NCBI GenBank assembly: GCA_900319995.1
Contig: ONQO01000002.1
Location: 1 to 64,000 of the forward strand
Reading direction: 5' to 3'
Source of the DNA: an uncultured Bacteroidales bacterium
GTDB taxonomy: Bacteria; Bacteroidota; Bacteroidia; Bacteroidales; Paludibacteraceae
DNA length: 64,000 bases
Of the stretch, positions 8,256-18,025 are shown piece by piece; the stretch's first letter is position 1, and the number at the start of each line of letters is the position of its first letter. Both the position numbers and the translations under genes were made by a program. The notes beneath the pieces were generated by a model, which saw only the letters and a program-made list of their open reading frames with translations, was not told the DNA's origin and ran no database searches.

Positions 8256-9131
8256 TTATTTCGACAACGCGTACATAGCGAATGCCGCGCAGCAGATACC
8301 GGCTATCTGTAAGGGGGTCGGGATAACACTCAAAATAATCAACGACAACAGTACGGTCACCATCGGGGACAGTCCCTCCATCGGCGAAACAATGACCGCC
8401 TTACCATGACGATAGGCATAGACCAACGTCAGGGCACCTATCGAGTTGAGAGACTGGATCCCGAAACACTTGAGGCTCTTGGCTGTCACATCCGTGCCCG
8501 CGAAGAACGATGCTGCGTCGCCGCTCATGTAATAAGCCACCGGCGCCAATACAACAGCCGAGAGAGCCATCCAGATGAAGATCGACTCCGCGTCCATCGA
8601 GTTATTGGCAAACTTCATAAAGAATCCCTGAATACCCCACGCGAAAAGCACCAATACCGCCAATACAATCCATAACCAACCGCTGACAGGACCATTGTCA
8701 CCGCCCGATTGGATGGAGAGTAAGAGGATAGCTGCGAGCGCAACGATGATACCGGCTATCTGCCAGCGGTTCGCTTTCTCCTTGAGGAAGAGCGCAGCCA
8801 GCGTAATCACAATCACCGGTGACATGGAGATGAAGGGGAAGATGATATACGCCGGACCGATAGCGAGCGCCTTGAAGAGCACCAACTGACCGCCTGCTCC
8901 TAACAGACCGACTGTGCAGCCCAAGAGAGCCGATTTCCAGTCGAACATAAACTTACCCTTGTTGATAATCAGCGCTACGATAGCACAAGGTATCATCGAC
9001 GCTGCCCAAAGGATATACACCACTGTCTCTGGAATGCCGTCACTGTCCATTTGCAAATCCGAGAACGCTCCCCAAATACCCCATGTGACGATGGTAATGA
9101 GGATAAAAAGTAACCAAAGTTTGTTTTTCAT
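8256..9131 (-). CDS. DMT-superfamily (EamA) transporter
   Basis: 291 aa, about ten transmembrane helices in two EamA repeats. The first repeat has TWGIWGAFSD and LLGAGGQLVLFKAL; the second has FAWGIQGFFMKFANN and a C-terminal helix pair (ILSVIPTPLQIAGICCAAFAMYAL). Members move small metabolites, sometimes sugars, across the inner membrane. Placement in a glycan operon suggests export or import of a sugar or its product, but the substrate is unknown. It starts 93 bp after the GH31 stop; the gap contains 9-bp repeats (TAGACCATC). Confidence 0.8.
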   Translation of the reverse strand: MKNKLWLLFILITIVTWGIWGAFSDLQMDSDGIPETVVYILWAASMIPCAIVALIINKGKFMFDWKSALLGCTVGLLGAGGQLVLFKALAIGPAYIIFPFISMSPVIVITLAALFLKEKANRWQIAGIIVALAAILLLSIQSGGDNGPVSGWLWIVLAVLVLFAWGIQGFFMKFANNSMDAESIFIWMALSAVVLAPVAYYMSGDAASFFAGTDVTAKSLKCFGIQSLNSIGALTLVYAYRHGKAVIVSPMEGLSPMVTVLLSLIILSVIPTPLQIAGICCAAFAMYALSK

Positions 9132-9149
9132 ATTAGTATGTTTTATAGT

Positions 9150-9224
9150 TATCTAGTATATCTGGAAAATCTAGACTATCTAGTACCTATAGACCATCTA
9201 GACCATCTAGTGCCTCTAGTAGTT
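9150..9224. repeat. 9-bp tandem repeat in operon spacer
   Basis: Spacer between GH31 and the transporter. Degenerate units of TAGACCATC / TAGACTATC / TAGTGCCTC, most of them starting with TAG or CTAG. Confidence 0.6.
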
Positions 9225-10763
9225 TTAGCGGATTTTCTCAAAATACGGCAGTCTCTCCAACGGCACGTTGATCTTGTAGGTCTTACCGCCTTTGTATTTC
9301 TTGCCGTTGTCGTCGCGCCATGTACCTTTCGGCAATCGAACCTCACGTTCCAAACGGTTATCCACTACCGGCGCTACGAGGTATTTGTCGCCTAACATGA
9401 ACTGGTCTTTGCATGCCTCAAATCCCTGATGCGGGAACTGGTATTCCATGCAACGAACGATGGGTTCGCCTGTTTGCGAGGCTTTGTGCGCGTACTGCAT
9501 GATATACGGTCCGAAAGCCTCATGCAGTTTCGCCATGCGCTGTACGATAGCCAAGTTCTCCTTCGACAGGATTCGCCACGGGGCAACCGAAAATTGCATC
9601 ATCGGCATGAGGGCGTGTACTTGTGCCGAACGGACGATAAGCGCTTGGTCGAACTCATCATCTCTGATATTGAGGAAAGCCGCCCATTGACCACCACCAA
9701 TCATATCGGGACACGCGTACGCATAACCAATCAAACCTGCTACACACATCTGCGGAATGAGTTGGCGCACCGCCGCCCAACTGTAGTCTTTATCTCCTAA
9801 GCGCTGAACCAGCGGTTGACCTCCCATCTTCCAACAAGCTCGGTACTCATTAAAGGGGAAGGAAAGACCGATCTTCGCCCATGAGGCAGTATGATCCACC
9901 GTAGTGGCTTCGGCATCAAATGCCTTGATAGGTGCTGAAGCATAGCAGTTGTTATCGCCGGCATCAAACTTAAAGCCGTCAATACCGTATTTCTTCTGTG
10001 CCTGCTTGAGCACTTGAATAAAATACTTTGCCGCTTCCGGATTGGTCAGGTCGTAACATGCACTGTAACCATTCCACCAATTGAGGACAGCTGTACCGCC
10101 TTCCGGATTCTTAATCAGATATCCTTTGGCTTCCAATTCCCGAAACTCCGGGGAATCAGGACTAACAAACGGGCATATCCACACCATCACTTTGAAGCCT
10201 AACGCGTGGAGCTCGTCTATCATCCCTTTGGGATCTGGAAAACGCTCCGCCTTGAAATCAAAATTGCCGTAATAACGCTGCCAATTGTCATCAATCATCA
10301 GCACGCCTGCCGGAAAACCGTTGTCGATGATAGCATGGGCATAGCGGAGGATGTCGGCTTGGTTCTGGTTATACATCAGCTCTATCCATGTGTTATACTG
10401 CGGCTTGGTAAAGAAGAGGGTGTCAGGCCGCTGTCCGTTCGCCGGGAAATACTTCGCCTGCGCAGCCATGTACGCTTCGCGCAGGGTCTTTCCCGCCTTC
10501 ACCCTTTCCATAGGCACAGAGGTCTTGATTATCCCCTCTTCGGCAGAGAAAGAGAACGGTCCGTCCGACCACATATATTCGCCCTCCGAGGAGAGGAAAA
10601 GCGGTACCAATTGGTTGTTTGCATCCTGCGTATTGAGGTCAAATGTCGGCATGTTAGTATATGGCTGCTCATGACCAAGACCTACTGCAGCGCCCCACCA
10701 AGATTGTGCGGACAGTAGCCACGGGAGTGACACTATGCTTAATAGTACAATTATCTTTTTCAT
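9225..10763 (-). CDS. GH31 glycosidase, MYORG-like (probable alpha-galactosidase type)
   Basis: 512 aa with a type I signal peptide (residues 1-19). TIM-barrel GH31 motifs: LMIDDNWQRYYGNFDF, FKVMVWICPFVSPDS, the nucleophile Asp in DGFKFDAGD (about residue 265), CPDMIGGGQW, and a C-terminal beta-sandwich. The arrangement resembles the MYORG branch of GH31, one member of which is known to cleave alpha-galactosides, rather than typical alpha-glucosidases; this is from memory of the family. It would act in the periplasm or at the surface on oligosaccharides released by the other PUL enzymes. Lies 57 bp after the DUF4874/4832 gene. Confidence 0.8.
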   Translation of the reverse strand: MKKIIVLLSIVSLPWLLSAQSWWGAAVGLGHEQPYTNMPTFDLNTQDANNQLVPLFLSSEGEYMWSDGPFSFSAEEGIIKTSVPMERVKAGKTLREAYMAAQAKYFPANGQRPDTLFFTKPQYNTWIELMYNQNQADILRYAHAIIDNGFPAGVLMIDDNWQRYYGNFDFKAERFPDPKGMIDELHALGFKVMVWICPFVSPDSPEFRELEAKGYLIKNPEGGTAVLNWWNGYSACYDLTNPEAAKYFIQVLKQAQKKYGIDGFKFDAGDNNCYASAPIKAFDAEATTVDHTASWAKIGLSFPFNEYRACWKMGGQPLVQRLGDKDYSWAAVRQLIPQMCVAGLIGYAYACPDMIGGGQWAAFLNIRDDEFDQALIVRSAQVHALMPMMQFSVAPWRILSKENLAIVQRMAKLHEAFGPYIMQYAHKASQTGEPIVRCMEYQFPHQGFEACKDQFMLGDKYLVAPVVDNRLEREVRLPKGTWRDDNGKKYKGGKTYKINVPLERLPYFEKIR

Positions 10764-10820
10764 ACGATGCTTTTATCTTTGAGCGTTAGCGGTCTTTCTT
10801 CTTTGAGCACGAAGTGCGGT

Positions 10821-12233
10821 CTATTCTACATTAATCGTCGCAATGTAGTTATATCCGGTCTTTTCATCCCATACGTTCTCGTTCGCGAGGCGGATGGAGA
10901 AACGCGGGTCATTATGAATAGATGGATACGGATCCGGCAGGTTCAGATAGAGTTTATACTCACCCGGCACCATGTCATTGAGGGTGCAAGCGAGGGTGAA
11001 CCTATGTTCCTCCTCGGGCAGCCAGAAACGCGGGTCCACATCTTGTTTGAAGACATGTTTTTGGTTCGGGTCATTGGCATTGACGAACACTAATTCCACG
11101 TCACGCGGATTCATCGGCGCAGCAAAACCTCTGTTGTTTAGCACACAATATGCCTCAAAAGCGTTGCCTACTTTAGGTTTAGAGGTCAAAATCACTTTGT
11201 CCAAAACCAAACGATAGCCGAGTCGGCGTAGCATGATATCCATGGTGCCGTCTCCACGCCACATATTGGTGACTTCCTCACGATACCCATTGTTCAAATA
11301 GGTCCAATGGTATTTCTCCATTTCGCTGATAGCATTTTCTCCCTTGGATTGAGACGCCTTCTCGCATGTCTCGCCGCCCATAAAGGTATATTTGGTATCT
11401 TCAGCCCAGAAGTCACGGTCCTTAGGACTGCTATATGTTCCCACATCATTGGAGGAGGATACAAAGCAATCATTATGTCCGCATATACGGGCTTTATAGG
11501 TAGATAGGTAAGCTTCATCCGCAGAGATCGGCGAGGAGAGAGAGTCCCCACGCATTTTGAGATAGCGTCTCTTGAACATCGGTGTACGCAAGGCAACTTG
11601 TCTGTCTTTCGGAAGCGCTTTGAGGAGATGCTCCAGTACTTCCCAACGAGGTTCGAAATCCGCATCTTTTTGCGGGTTCATTTTGAAATTAGAGGTATAA
11701 TACCACTCGCCCCACACCCCGATAAATCCACATTGCACGCAGAGGATTACATCCGCATGCTTCTTGAGATAGGGAGATAATTGGTCAATATGTTTGTGAA
11801 TCCATTCAGGAGATGCATCATAAGGGGCATTATTCACATCGCTTTTATAGGAGAAGCGGAGTACGGCTTTCGCGCCGCCTTCGCGCAGGGCATTCATGTT
11901 GGCCTCCAAGCGGTCTAAAAATGCTTGGGGGATATCGGACTCCATATAATCGGTCAGATAATAGGAGTGCAGATATAGGGATATTTTAGCTGGTGATTTA
12001 CGATTATAATTTATGATGGCGGCAGTCGCCTTCGAATTCAAATCGGCGGACGTATAATATGTCTGCAAGTACAGTCCGCGCTCCGGGTTCGGAAAGGCTT
12101 CGTCCGACTCGGTAAAGGTGATGGTGTTCCCTTTGGGTTCAGGTGAATTGGTGTTGCAGGCAGTCATTGCCATGCAGAACGCAAGGGCAATAATTGAGAA
12201 TTGAGAATTGAGAATTGAGAATATTTTTTTCAT
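10821..12233 (-). CDS. DUF4874/DUF4832 lipoprotein, possible glycoside hydrolase fold
   Basis: 470 aa from the ATG at 12231-12233; the longer frame adds an unlikely N-terminus read through a terminator. Lipoprotein signal ending in MAMTAC. The N-terminal half contains PNPERGLYLQ and a TIM-barrel-like strand VQCGFIGVWGEWYY, whose WGEW glutamate could be catalytic. The C-terminal half is the DUF4832 beta-sandwich (YKLYLNLPDPYPSIHNDPR). The enzymatic activity is unknown to me. A paralogue lies at 45346-46872. Its signal peptide (FSILNSQFSII) is encoded by a heptamer array, TTCTCAA repeated, so the array is translated. Confidence 0.75.
   Translation of the reverse strand: MKKIFSILNSQFSIIALAFCMAMTACNTNSPEPKGNTITFTESDEAFPNPERGLYLQTYYTSADLNSKATAAIINYNRKSPAKISLYLHSYYLTDYMESDIPQAFLDRLEANMNALREGGAKAVLRFSYKSDVNNAPYDASPEWIHKHIDQLSPYLKKHADVILCVQCGFIGVWGEWYYTSNFKMNPQKDADFEPRWEVLEHLLKALPKDRQVALRTPMFKRRYLKMRGDSLSSPISADEAYLSTYKARICGHNDCFVSSSNDVGTYSSPKDRDFWAEDTKYTFMGGETCEKASQSKGENAISEMEKYHWTYLNNGYREEVTNMWRGDGTMDIMLRRLGYRLVLDKVILTSKPKVGNAFEAYCVLNNRGFAAPMNPRDVELVFVNANDPNQKHVFKQDVDPRFWLPEEEHRFTLACTLNDMVPGEYKLYLNLPDPYPSIHNDPRFSIRLANENVWDEKTGYNYIATINVE
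12186..12221. repeat. Heptameric repeat (AATTGAG) within a signal peptide
   Basis: Four units of AATTGAG in tandem. On the minus strand they encode residues 5-15 of the lipoprotein signal peptide of the gene starting at 12233. Confidence 0.85.
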
Positions 12234-12251
12234 AGCGATGGAGCTATCTAA

Positions 12252-12297
12252 TAAAAAACGGTACCGGTGTGGGGCGGTGTGCCACCACACCGGCACC
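12252..12297 (-). terminator. Intra-operon terminator hairpin
   Basis: Minus strand: GGTGCCGGTGTGG, 11-nt loop, CCACACCGGTACC, then GTTTTTT. It sits between the surface lipoprotein and the DUF4874/4832 gene and probably lowers expression of the distal enzyme genes relative to susCD. Confidence 0.7.
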
Positions 12298-12362
12298 TTC
12301 AATCAACATTGATTAAGCTTAATTGTGTTGTGGGTTAAAATTGACTAAGTTCCGGAAACTTA

Positions 12363-13157
12363 TTATTTGTCAATTTTAACTTGCAGTTTGTTGGTGTGAC
12401 CAGCAGCATTCTCGTCTGTCGGGGATACCAACGGCAGAATACCTACAGACTCCCAGCTCTGCTGGATATCGAAACCGATACCGAACTCAGTCTCATTCCA
12501 ACCTACGAGAGACGGAATAAGCTCACGCATCATCTGCAATTCTACGCAGTTGCCAACATGCTGGCTGTGAACGAAGACTCCAGCAGGAACGAGTTCAGCA
12601 CCCCATCCCCATCCGGTGCCACCTACTTCACCGGTCCAAGGAACGATAACAGGCTCGTACTCACAAGGCGCGCCTTCATCCAGAGGAGTTTCACCATCCC
12701 ACTCTTTAGCAGAGAAGAAGAAACCTTCCATCATAATGTCCACGTTGGCATCCGTCCATTGGTCACCGTAACCACCGGTCTCATCGCTGTTGTCGGTGTT
12801 GATGTACACATGGAACGGAACAGAAGTATGATTAGGAATTTCCTCGGGATCATACTCAGCGAGAATGTTGATGTAGAGTTCATCAGCATACACTTTTACG
12901 CTCTTCAAACCGAGATAAGCACCGTCTTCCGGGCAAACAGCTTGTGCCAAGAATGCAGCGGGAACGGCATCCCAATCTGCAATGGAGTTGTCCGTAACAC
13001 TGATTTTGGATACGAATTCGGTGTCTTCGCCGCCGTTTCCACCGTTTCCACCGTTACCTCCGTTACCACCTTGGTTGTCCGGAGCGTTTTGAGGTTTACA
13101 AGCAAAGAATGCTACAGTTGCAAAGCACATCAATGCAATTTTCCAATTTGCTTTCAT
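12363..13157 (-). CDS. Surface glycan-binding lipoprotein of the PUL (SusE/F position)
   Basis: 264 aa from the ATG at 13155-13157. Lipobox FFAC, then a linker of four GGN repeats (about residues 28-42) that would hold the binding domain away from the membrane. The single C-terminal beta-sandwich has ISVTDNSIADWDAVPAAF and YADELYINILAEYD, a pattern like CBM9-type folds, with many tryptophans suited to sugar binding. It follows susD, the usual place for a surface glycan-binding protein. No catalytic motif. Heptamer units (GTCGAAA) lie in the gap before it. Confidence 0.65.
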   Translation of the reverse strand: MKANWKIALMCFATVAFFACKPQNAPDNQGGNGGNGGNGGNGGEDTEFVSKISVTDNSIADWDAVPAAFLAQAVCPEDGAYLGLKSVKVYADELYINILAEYDPEEIPNHTSVPFHVYINTDNSDETGGYGDQWTDANVDIMMEGFFFSAKEWDGETPLDEGAPCEYEPVIVPWTGEVGGTGWGWGAELVPAGVFVHSQHVGNCVELQMMRELIPSLVGWNETEFGIGFDIQQSWESVGILPLVSPTDENAAGHTNKLQVKIDK

Positions 13158-13263
13158 AATTTTTGTGTTTTTTAGGGTTAATAAATAATGTTGATTGGAT
13201 GTTTTTTCTATTAGTCGAAAGACCGTTCGTTTCACTCACTAAAAGTCGAAAGTCGAAAGCCGG

Positions 13264-14979
13264 TTAATATCCCGGGTTTTGAGGGATTCCGCTGACGGTC
13301 CACTCGTTATTCGGGATGGGATAAACGATGTGTGGTTCCTGGTCCCACTTATGAATCTTCCACGGCTGTGCGCCCGGATAGCGACGATCCATATCGCGTT
13401 TATTACGATATACGTCGAACATACGGTGTCCTTCGAAAGCGAGTTCCATACGACGCTCGTCCAGCACAACGTCCAGCACATTGTCATAACCATGCATTTT
13501 GCCGGCAGCAAACATACCCTCGTCCGGAATATTGGCACGTGCACGAATGACGTTGACATCATCCAGCGCTTTTGCATCCTGTCCGGAACGTGCATATGCC
13601 TCGGCACGGTTGAGGATGACCTCCGCCCAGCGGCATATTACCGGCGAAGAAAGCATCGGGTTACCGTCCTGATAACTAAACTTGTTAACAAAAATCATCG
13701 GGTAACTGAATCCGGTGCGGAGTACCATCTCCGGTGCGATGCGTGCTTGCAGGTCTTTACCGCCGTAGTTCACATAATACTCAAAGTATTCGCCCGAATC
13801 GTCCGCTTTGCCTTCACCATTGATTTTGCGTTTCTCGACATTATAGGTAGTACCTCCCTGCTTAAACGAATAGTTACCAGCCCCATCATCCGTTACCTTT
13901 GCCTTCAACAGGACACTACCCGATTCTTCGCTGATAGATTCCGGATCCGGAAAATATATATACGTGTCAGACGATCCTGCTTTATATTGCGGTACCAAGA
14001 ATTCCGTGTATCTAAGATCTGACGGGTAGCGCTCGTAGAGATACATGAGCGGATTCGAAGGATAAATTTCACCCCATCCGATACCATCTTTGAGGAACAT
14101 TGAGCCAATGGAAGACTGACCGCGGTCATCTGTTGTCTCATGGGCAATACAGAAGAGGGTCTCTTTGGAAGTCTTGGCATTAGCGAAATAGGCTGCATAG
14201 TCAGCGCCATGCTCCAGCTTGGAATCGGGTGTTGCTCCATTGAGCGCCTCGTCCACGGCAGCGATGCACTCATCGTATTTCTCCATATAGAGATATACGC
14301 GGCTGAGGAGTCCCAGCGCAGCTTCTTTCGACGGATAACCGGCGTTGCTGCGGGATTTCCCCATAAGGTCTGCTGCCTTCCGGAGGTCGAGCACTATCTG
14401 ATCATACACATCACCAACGGGGTTGCGCACCGTAACCGACGAGTTGGTTGAAATACGCAAAGGCACCCCAAGGTTGTCGCGTCCGTATGAATACGGCTTC
14501 GCATAGAGCGTAACCATATGCAAATGCATCAAACCACGCATAAAGTATGCCTCTCCAAGCAACTGTTTGGTATCAGGATTGTCCTCTTTCAGTGTTTCAA
14601 TGACCGTATTGGTCATATAGATAATTTTATAGCCCACCATCCAGAGCGTACCCACATTCTTCAGACCGTCGTTCATCATATAGGCGGTAGCCTCGTAAAG
14701 CGGGTCAGTGGTATGAGCCGAGAGACAGATATTATCAGCAGGGAACTCTGCTAATTGGAAATAGTGACGCGCATAGCAGTTACCGGACGAGTATCCAAGA
14801 AACTCCACCTCATCCTTCAGCATAGCATAACATCCGTCCATGACGCATTTAGCTCCATCAGAAGAACCAAGCAGTACTTCGCTGTTCAATTCATCCGAAG
14901 GAACAACGTCAAGACTGCAACTGCCGAAACCGAGCATCATTCCAAGTGCTACGGCTAAATATAATGATTTTGTTTTCAT
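13264..14979 (-). CDS. susD: SusD/RagB-family nutrient-binding lipoprotein
   Basis: 571 aa. Lipoprotein signal ending GFGSC (Cys about 21). TPR-like helical core (ILNRAEAYARSGQDAKALDDVNVIRARA) and the typical C-terminal block DERRMELAFEGHRMFDVYRN followed by YPIPNNEW. It caps the SusC channel on the cell surface and hands over bound oligosaccharide. It starts 37 bp after susC. The symbol is used for the family; the glycan bound is unknown. Confidence 0.92.
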   Translation of the reverse strand: MKTKSLYLAVALGMMLGFGSCSLDVVPSDELNSEVLLGSSDGAKCVMDGCYAMLKDEVEFLGYSSGNCYARHYFQLAEFPADNICLSAHTTDPLYEATAYMMNDGLKNVGTLWMVGYKIIYMTNTVIETLKEDNPDTKQLLGEAYFMRGLMHLHMVTLYAKPYSYGRDNLGVPLRISTNSSVTVRNPVGDVYDQIVLDLRKAADLMGKSRSNAGYPSKEAALGLLSRVYLYMEKYDECIAAVDEALNGATPDSKLEHGADYAAYFANAKTSKETLFCIAHETTDDRGQSSIGSMFLKDGIGWGEIYPSNPLMYLYERYPSDLRYTEFLVPQYKAGSSDTYIYFPDPESISEESGSVLLKAKVTDDGAGNYSFKQGGTTYNVEKRKINGEGKADDSGEYFEYYVNYGGKDLQARIAPEMVLRTGFSYPMIFVNKFSYQDGNPMLSSPVICRWAEVILNRAEAYARSGQDAKALDDVNVIRARANIPDEGMFAAGKMHGYDNVLDVVLDERRMELAFEGHRMFDVYRNKRDMDRRYPGAQPWKIHKWDQEPHIVYPIPNNEWTVSGIPQNPGY

Positions 14980-15016
14980 AATTCAATCCTTTTTTCGTTA
15001 TTACGTTATTACGAGA

Positions 15017-18000
15017 TTAGAACGAAATCTCTACACCACCTTGGAAGGTACGACCTACAGGATAGTTCTCGGAGTAGAAACCGGCGAGGTTGTTTGCGTC
15101 AGACTGTAAGGTAATTTCCGGATCCATGCCGGAGAACTTAGACGCTGTGAAGAGGTTGTCTGCAGAGAAATAGATGCGACACTTGGTCATATGTGCTTTC
15201 TTGATTAGTTGAGCAGGGAAGTCGTAACCAACGGTCAGGTTTTTGAGGCGGAAGTAGGAACCATCCTCCAGATAACGTGAAGACACTTGGTTCGCACTCT
15301 TATTACCATTCAACTGAGCTTTCGGGTGGGTAGCGATATCGCCGGGCTTCTGCCAGCGGCTCCAACCCAGCGGAGAATTCTCAATAGAGAGTTGGTTGTA
15401 ACCCAGATAAGCACCATCCGCATCATAAGCCTGACGTGTATAGTTATAAATCTTGTTTCCGTACATGAAGTTGGAGTTGATATGGAGGAATATACCGTTC
15501 CAGCTGAGTTGGGTATTAAGACCACCGGAGAAGAGCGGTGTCGCTTTACCTACGGCATGCGCCTGGGTAGCGTTGTAGTCATTGGTGGTCGTCTTGTTTC
15601 CGGCAGCGTCCAATACATAGTTTCCGTCTCCATCCACTACGTACCACAGCGGGTCACCGTTAGCCGGATCAACTCCTGCCCATTCCTTCATATACCAGGT
15701 ATAGATATCCTGTCCTTCTTTAATCTGCTGGTTAACCGAAGAAGCTTGTTGCTGGATTGGCGTATGGTTCGGCAATTCTACTACGCGGTTCTGGTTGAAA
15801 CCGATATTGAATCCTACATCCCAACGCCATTTGCCGATATTGATGATATTCGCGTCGATGCGATACTCAATACCGCGGTTGCGAACAGCACCGACATTCT
15901 TCAATACCTCATAGAAACCTGTGGACGGAGCTTGCGGCTCGTAAATTAATAAGCCGGTATTATCCGTTTGATAGAGGTCAATAGACATATCAATACGCTT
16001 GATAAAAGTAAGGTCAATACCGACAGCCGCCATGTTAGCGGTTTCCCAACGGAGTTCGGGGTTCGCCAAACGACTCGGTGTGGCTGCTACGTTGCTTTGA
16101 TACAGACGATTAAGCGCATAAGTAGAGAGATATTGGTAAGCAGGAATATCGCTATTACCCGTAATACCATAGGATGCACGCAGTTTCAAGAACGAAACAA
16201 CATCCTGACCCTTCATGAACTCCTCGTTACTGATTAACCAGCTGGCTGCTACTGAGGGGAAGTGTCCCCAACGGCGCAAATATCCGAAATTAGAACTTGC
16301 CTCAGTGCGATAGGAGGCTGTGATGAAGTAGCGTTTCGCGTAGTCGTAGCTTGCCTGAATGAAGAATGACATACTTCTACCCGGCATTATATATCCACTA
16401 TTAAGGAACGGCACAGACGAGTTCAGGGCATCCACACCTTCCAGCATATTTGTTCCCGAAGCGGTAGTATATTCCGACTGCCAAGTGCTCCATTCCTGCC
16501 CAATCATGGCGTTGAAGGAGTGCTTGTCCCATTGGTAACCACCCTTCAGTATATTGGTGGTACCGAAAGATTTACTCATACCTACACTCTTCTCCAAATA
16601 ACCGTTCTTGTACGAAGTATCATATACACGGGGGTCGATAAAGGTAGAACTCAACCAGTGACCGGCACCGAAGGTGTTGGTAGTCGTGAAATGCAACCAG
16701 TCAGTGAAATGCACATTGAGTTGGAGCACACCAGCGAAATCAAAGTTATCGCCTTTTGCGTAGTTATATTGCGCGGAATGCAGGGAGTTCCAAGTCTCCT
16801 GGCTCCACCATTTAGCTCCGTTATCCGGACGTGTGCCATGGTCGATACGTACATATTGGTTGGTCAGATTGCCATTCTCATCGTATGCATAGGGGCAGTC
16901 CCATGGCATTTTACCGTAAGCGTCCGCCATCATGGTCCAGCTTGAGGGATAATCAACCGTTGACTTGGAAAAGTCCAGTTTGATATTCATATCCAGCCAT
17001 TTAGCAATGTCGGCTTTTAGGGAAGCGTGTCCTGCTACTTTCTGCATACCGGTTGATTTGAAGGTTCCTTGTTCTCCGAAGTAATCGAGCGATACATAGT
17101 ATCCTACGTGCTCGGAACCGCCGTGAACCGCTATATTGTAGTTTTGAACCACACCTGTCTTGAAGAACTCATTCTGCCAGTTCCAGTCCACCAACTCATC
17201 CAATTTCGGATAGGAAGCATTGAAAGCAGCCTTGCTATACATTGACTTGTGGAAGTTATAGAGTTCGTTCGATTTCATCACTCGGAAATTACCGAAGAGT
17301 GCTTGTTTGGCACCAGCCGTTGCCTTGATGTCCACATGCACTTTGTCGTTTTTCTTACCGGATTTGGTAGTGACAACAATGACACCGCCGGCGCCCTGTG
17401 CACCGTAGATACCGGTAGAACCTGCATCCTTGAGGACAGAGATTGTCTCTACGTCATTGGGGTTGAAGGTACCGCCCATGACACCATCCACCACGTAGAT
17501 AGGTGCGCTACCGGCAGAGATAGAGCCCGTACCACGGATACGGAGTTGTGCTGCATCACCCGGCTGACCACTGGCATTAGTAACCGTCAAACCGGCTACT
17601 TTACCTTGCAGCATGTTTCCAATATCACTGGTGGTGACATCGGTTAACTGCTCGGCGCTTACCGTTGTAACGGCGGAACTCAACTCGGCTTTCTTCACAG
17701 CTGAATAACCGAGTGATACGACTTCTTGGAGTTGTTGGGCATCTGATTCCATAATGATCTGCATGTCTGGAACAGCTCTCAATTCAATTGTTTTGTAACC
17801 GATGTAGGACAGCTGTAATGTAGCTTTGTCCGGCACCGTGAGTTCAAAATTGCCATCGAAGTCCGTGACCGTACCGGTTGATGTACCTTTCACAAGAACA
17901 CTTACACCAATCATCGGTTCAGAGCCGTCGGCATCGATAACCTTACCTTTTACGTTGATGTCAGCAAAAGCCGCCATCGCCAGTGTTAGGCAGAGAAAGA

Positions 18001-18019
18001 TTGCTTGTAATCGTTTCAT
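15017..18019 (-). CDS. susC: SusC/RagA TonB-dependent outer-membrane transporter
   Basis: 1000 aa. Signal peptide (1-19), carboxypeptidase-regulatory-like domain (about 22-95, with GTVTDFDGNFELTVPDKATL), then the plug (VVSLGYSAVKKAELSSAV; LRIRGTGSISAGSAPIYVVDG) and the 22-strand barrel. No N-terminal anti-sigma signalling domain, so it is not a transducer. It imports oligosaccharides with SusD. Only 6 bp separate it from the GH36 stop. The barrel ends in GGVEISF, a normal outer-membrane terminus. Confidence 0.93.
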   Translation of the reverse strand: MKRLQAIFLCLTLAMAAFADINVKGKVIDADGSEPMIGVSVLVKGTSTGTVTDFDGNFELTVPDKATLQLSYIGYKTIELRAVPDMQIIMESDAQQLQEVVSLGYSAVKKAELSSAVTTVSAEQLTDVTTSDIGNMLQGKVAGLTVTNASGQPGDAAQLRIRGTGSISAGSAPIYVVDGVMGGTFNPNDVETISVLKDAGSTGIYGAQGAGGVIVVTTKSGKKNDKVHVDIKATAGAKQALFGNFRVMKSNELYNFHKSMYSKAAFNASYPKLDELVDWNWQNEFFKTGVVQNYNIAVHGGSEHVGYYVSLDYFGEQGTFKSTGMQKVAGHASLKADIAKWLDMNIKLDFSKSTVDYPSSWTMMADAYGKMPWDCPYAYDENGNLTNQYVRIDHGTRPDNGAKWWSQETWNSLHSAQYNYAKGDNFDFAGVLQLNVHFTDWLHFTTTNTFGAGHWLSSTFIDPRVYDTSYKNGYLEKSVGMSKSFGTTNILKGGYQWDKHSFNAMIGQEWSTWQSEYTTASGTNMLEGVDALNSSVPFLNSGYIMPGRSMSFFIQASYDYAKRYFITASYRTEASSNFGYLRRWGHFPSVAASWLISNEEFMKGQDVVSFLKLRASYGITGNSDIPAYQYLSTYALNRLYQSNVAATPSRLANPELRWETANMAAVGIDLTFIKRIDMSIDLYQTDNTGLLIYEPQAPSTGFYEVLKNVGAVRNRGIEYRIDANIINIGKWRWDVGFNIGFNQNRVVELPNHTPIQQQASSVNQQIKEGQDIYTWYMKEWAGVDPANGDPLWYVVDGDGNYVLDAAGNKTTTNDYNATQAHAVGKATPLFSGGLNTQLSWNGIFLHINSNFMYGNKIYNYTRQAYDADGAYLGYNQLSIENSPLGWSRWQKPGDIATHPKAQLNGNKSANQVSSRYLEDGSYFRLKNLTVGYDFPAQLIKKAHMTKCRIYFSADNLFTASKFSGMDPEITLQSDANNLAGFYSENYPVGRTFQGGVEISF

Positions 18020-18025
18020 AAGAGA

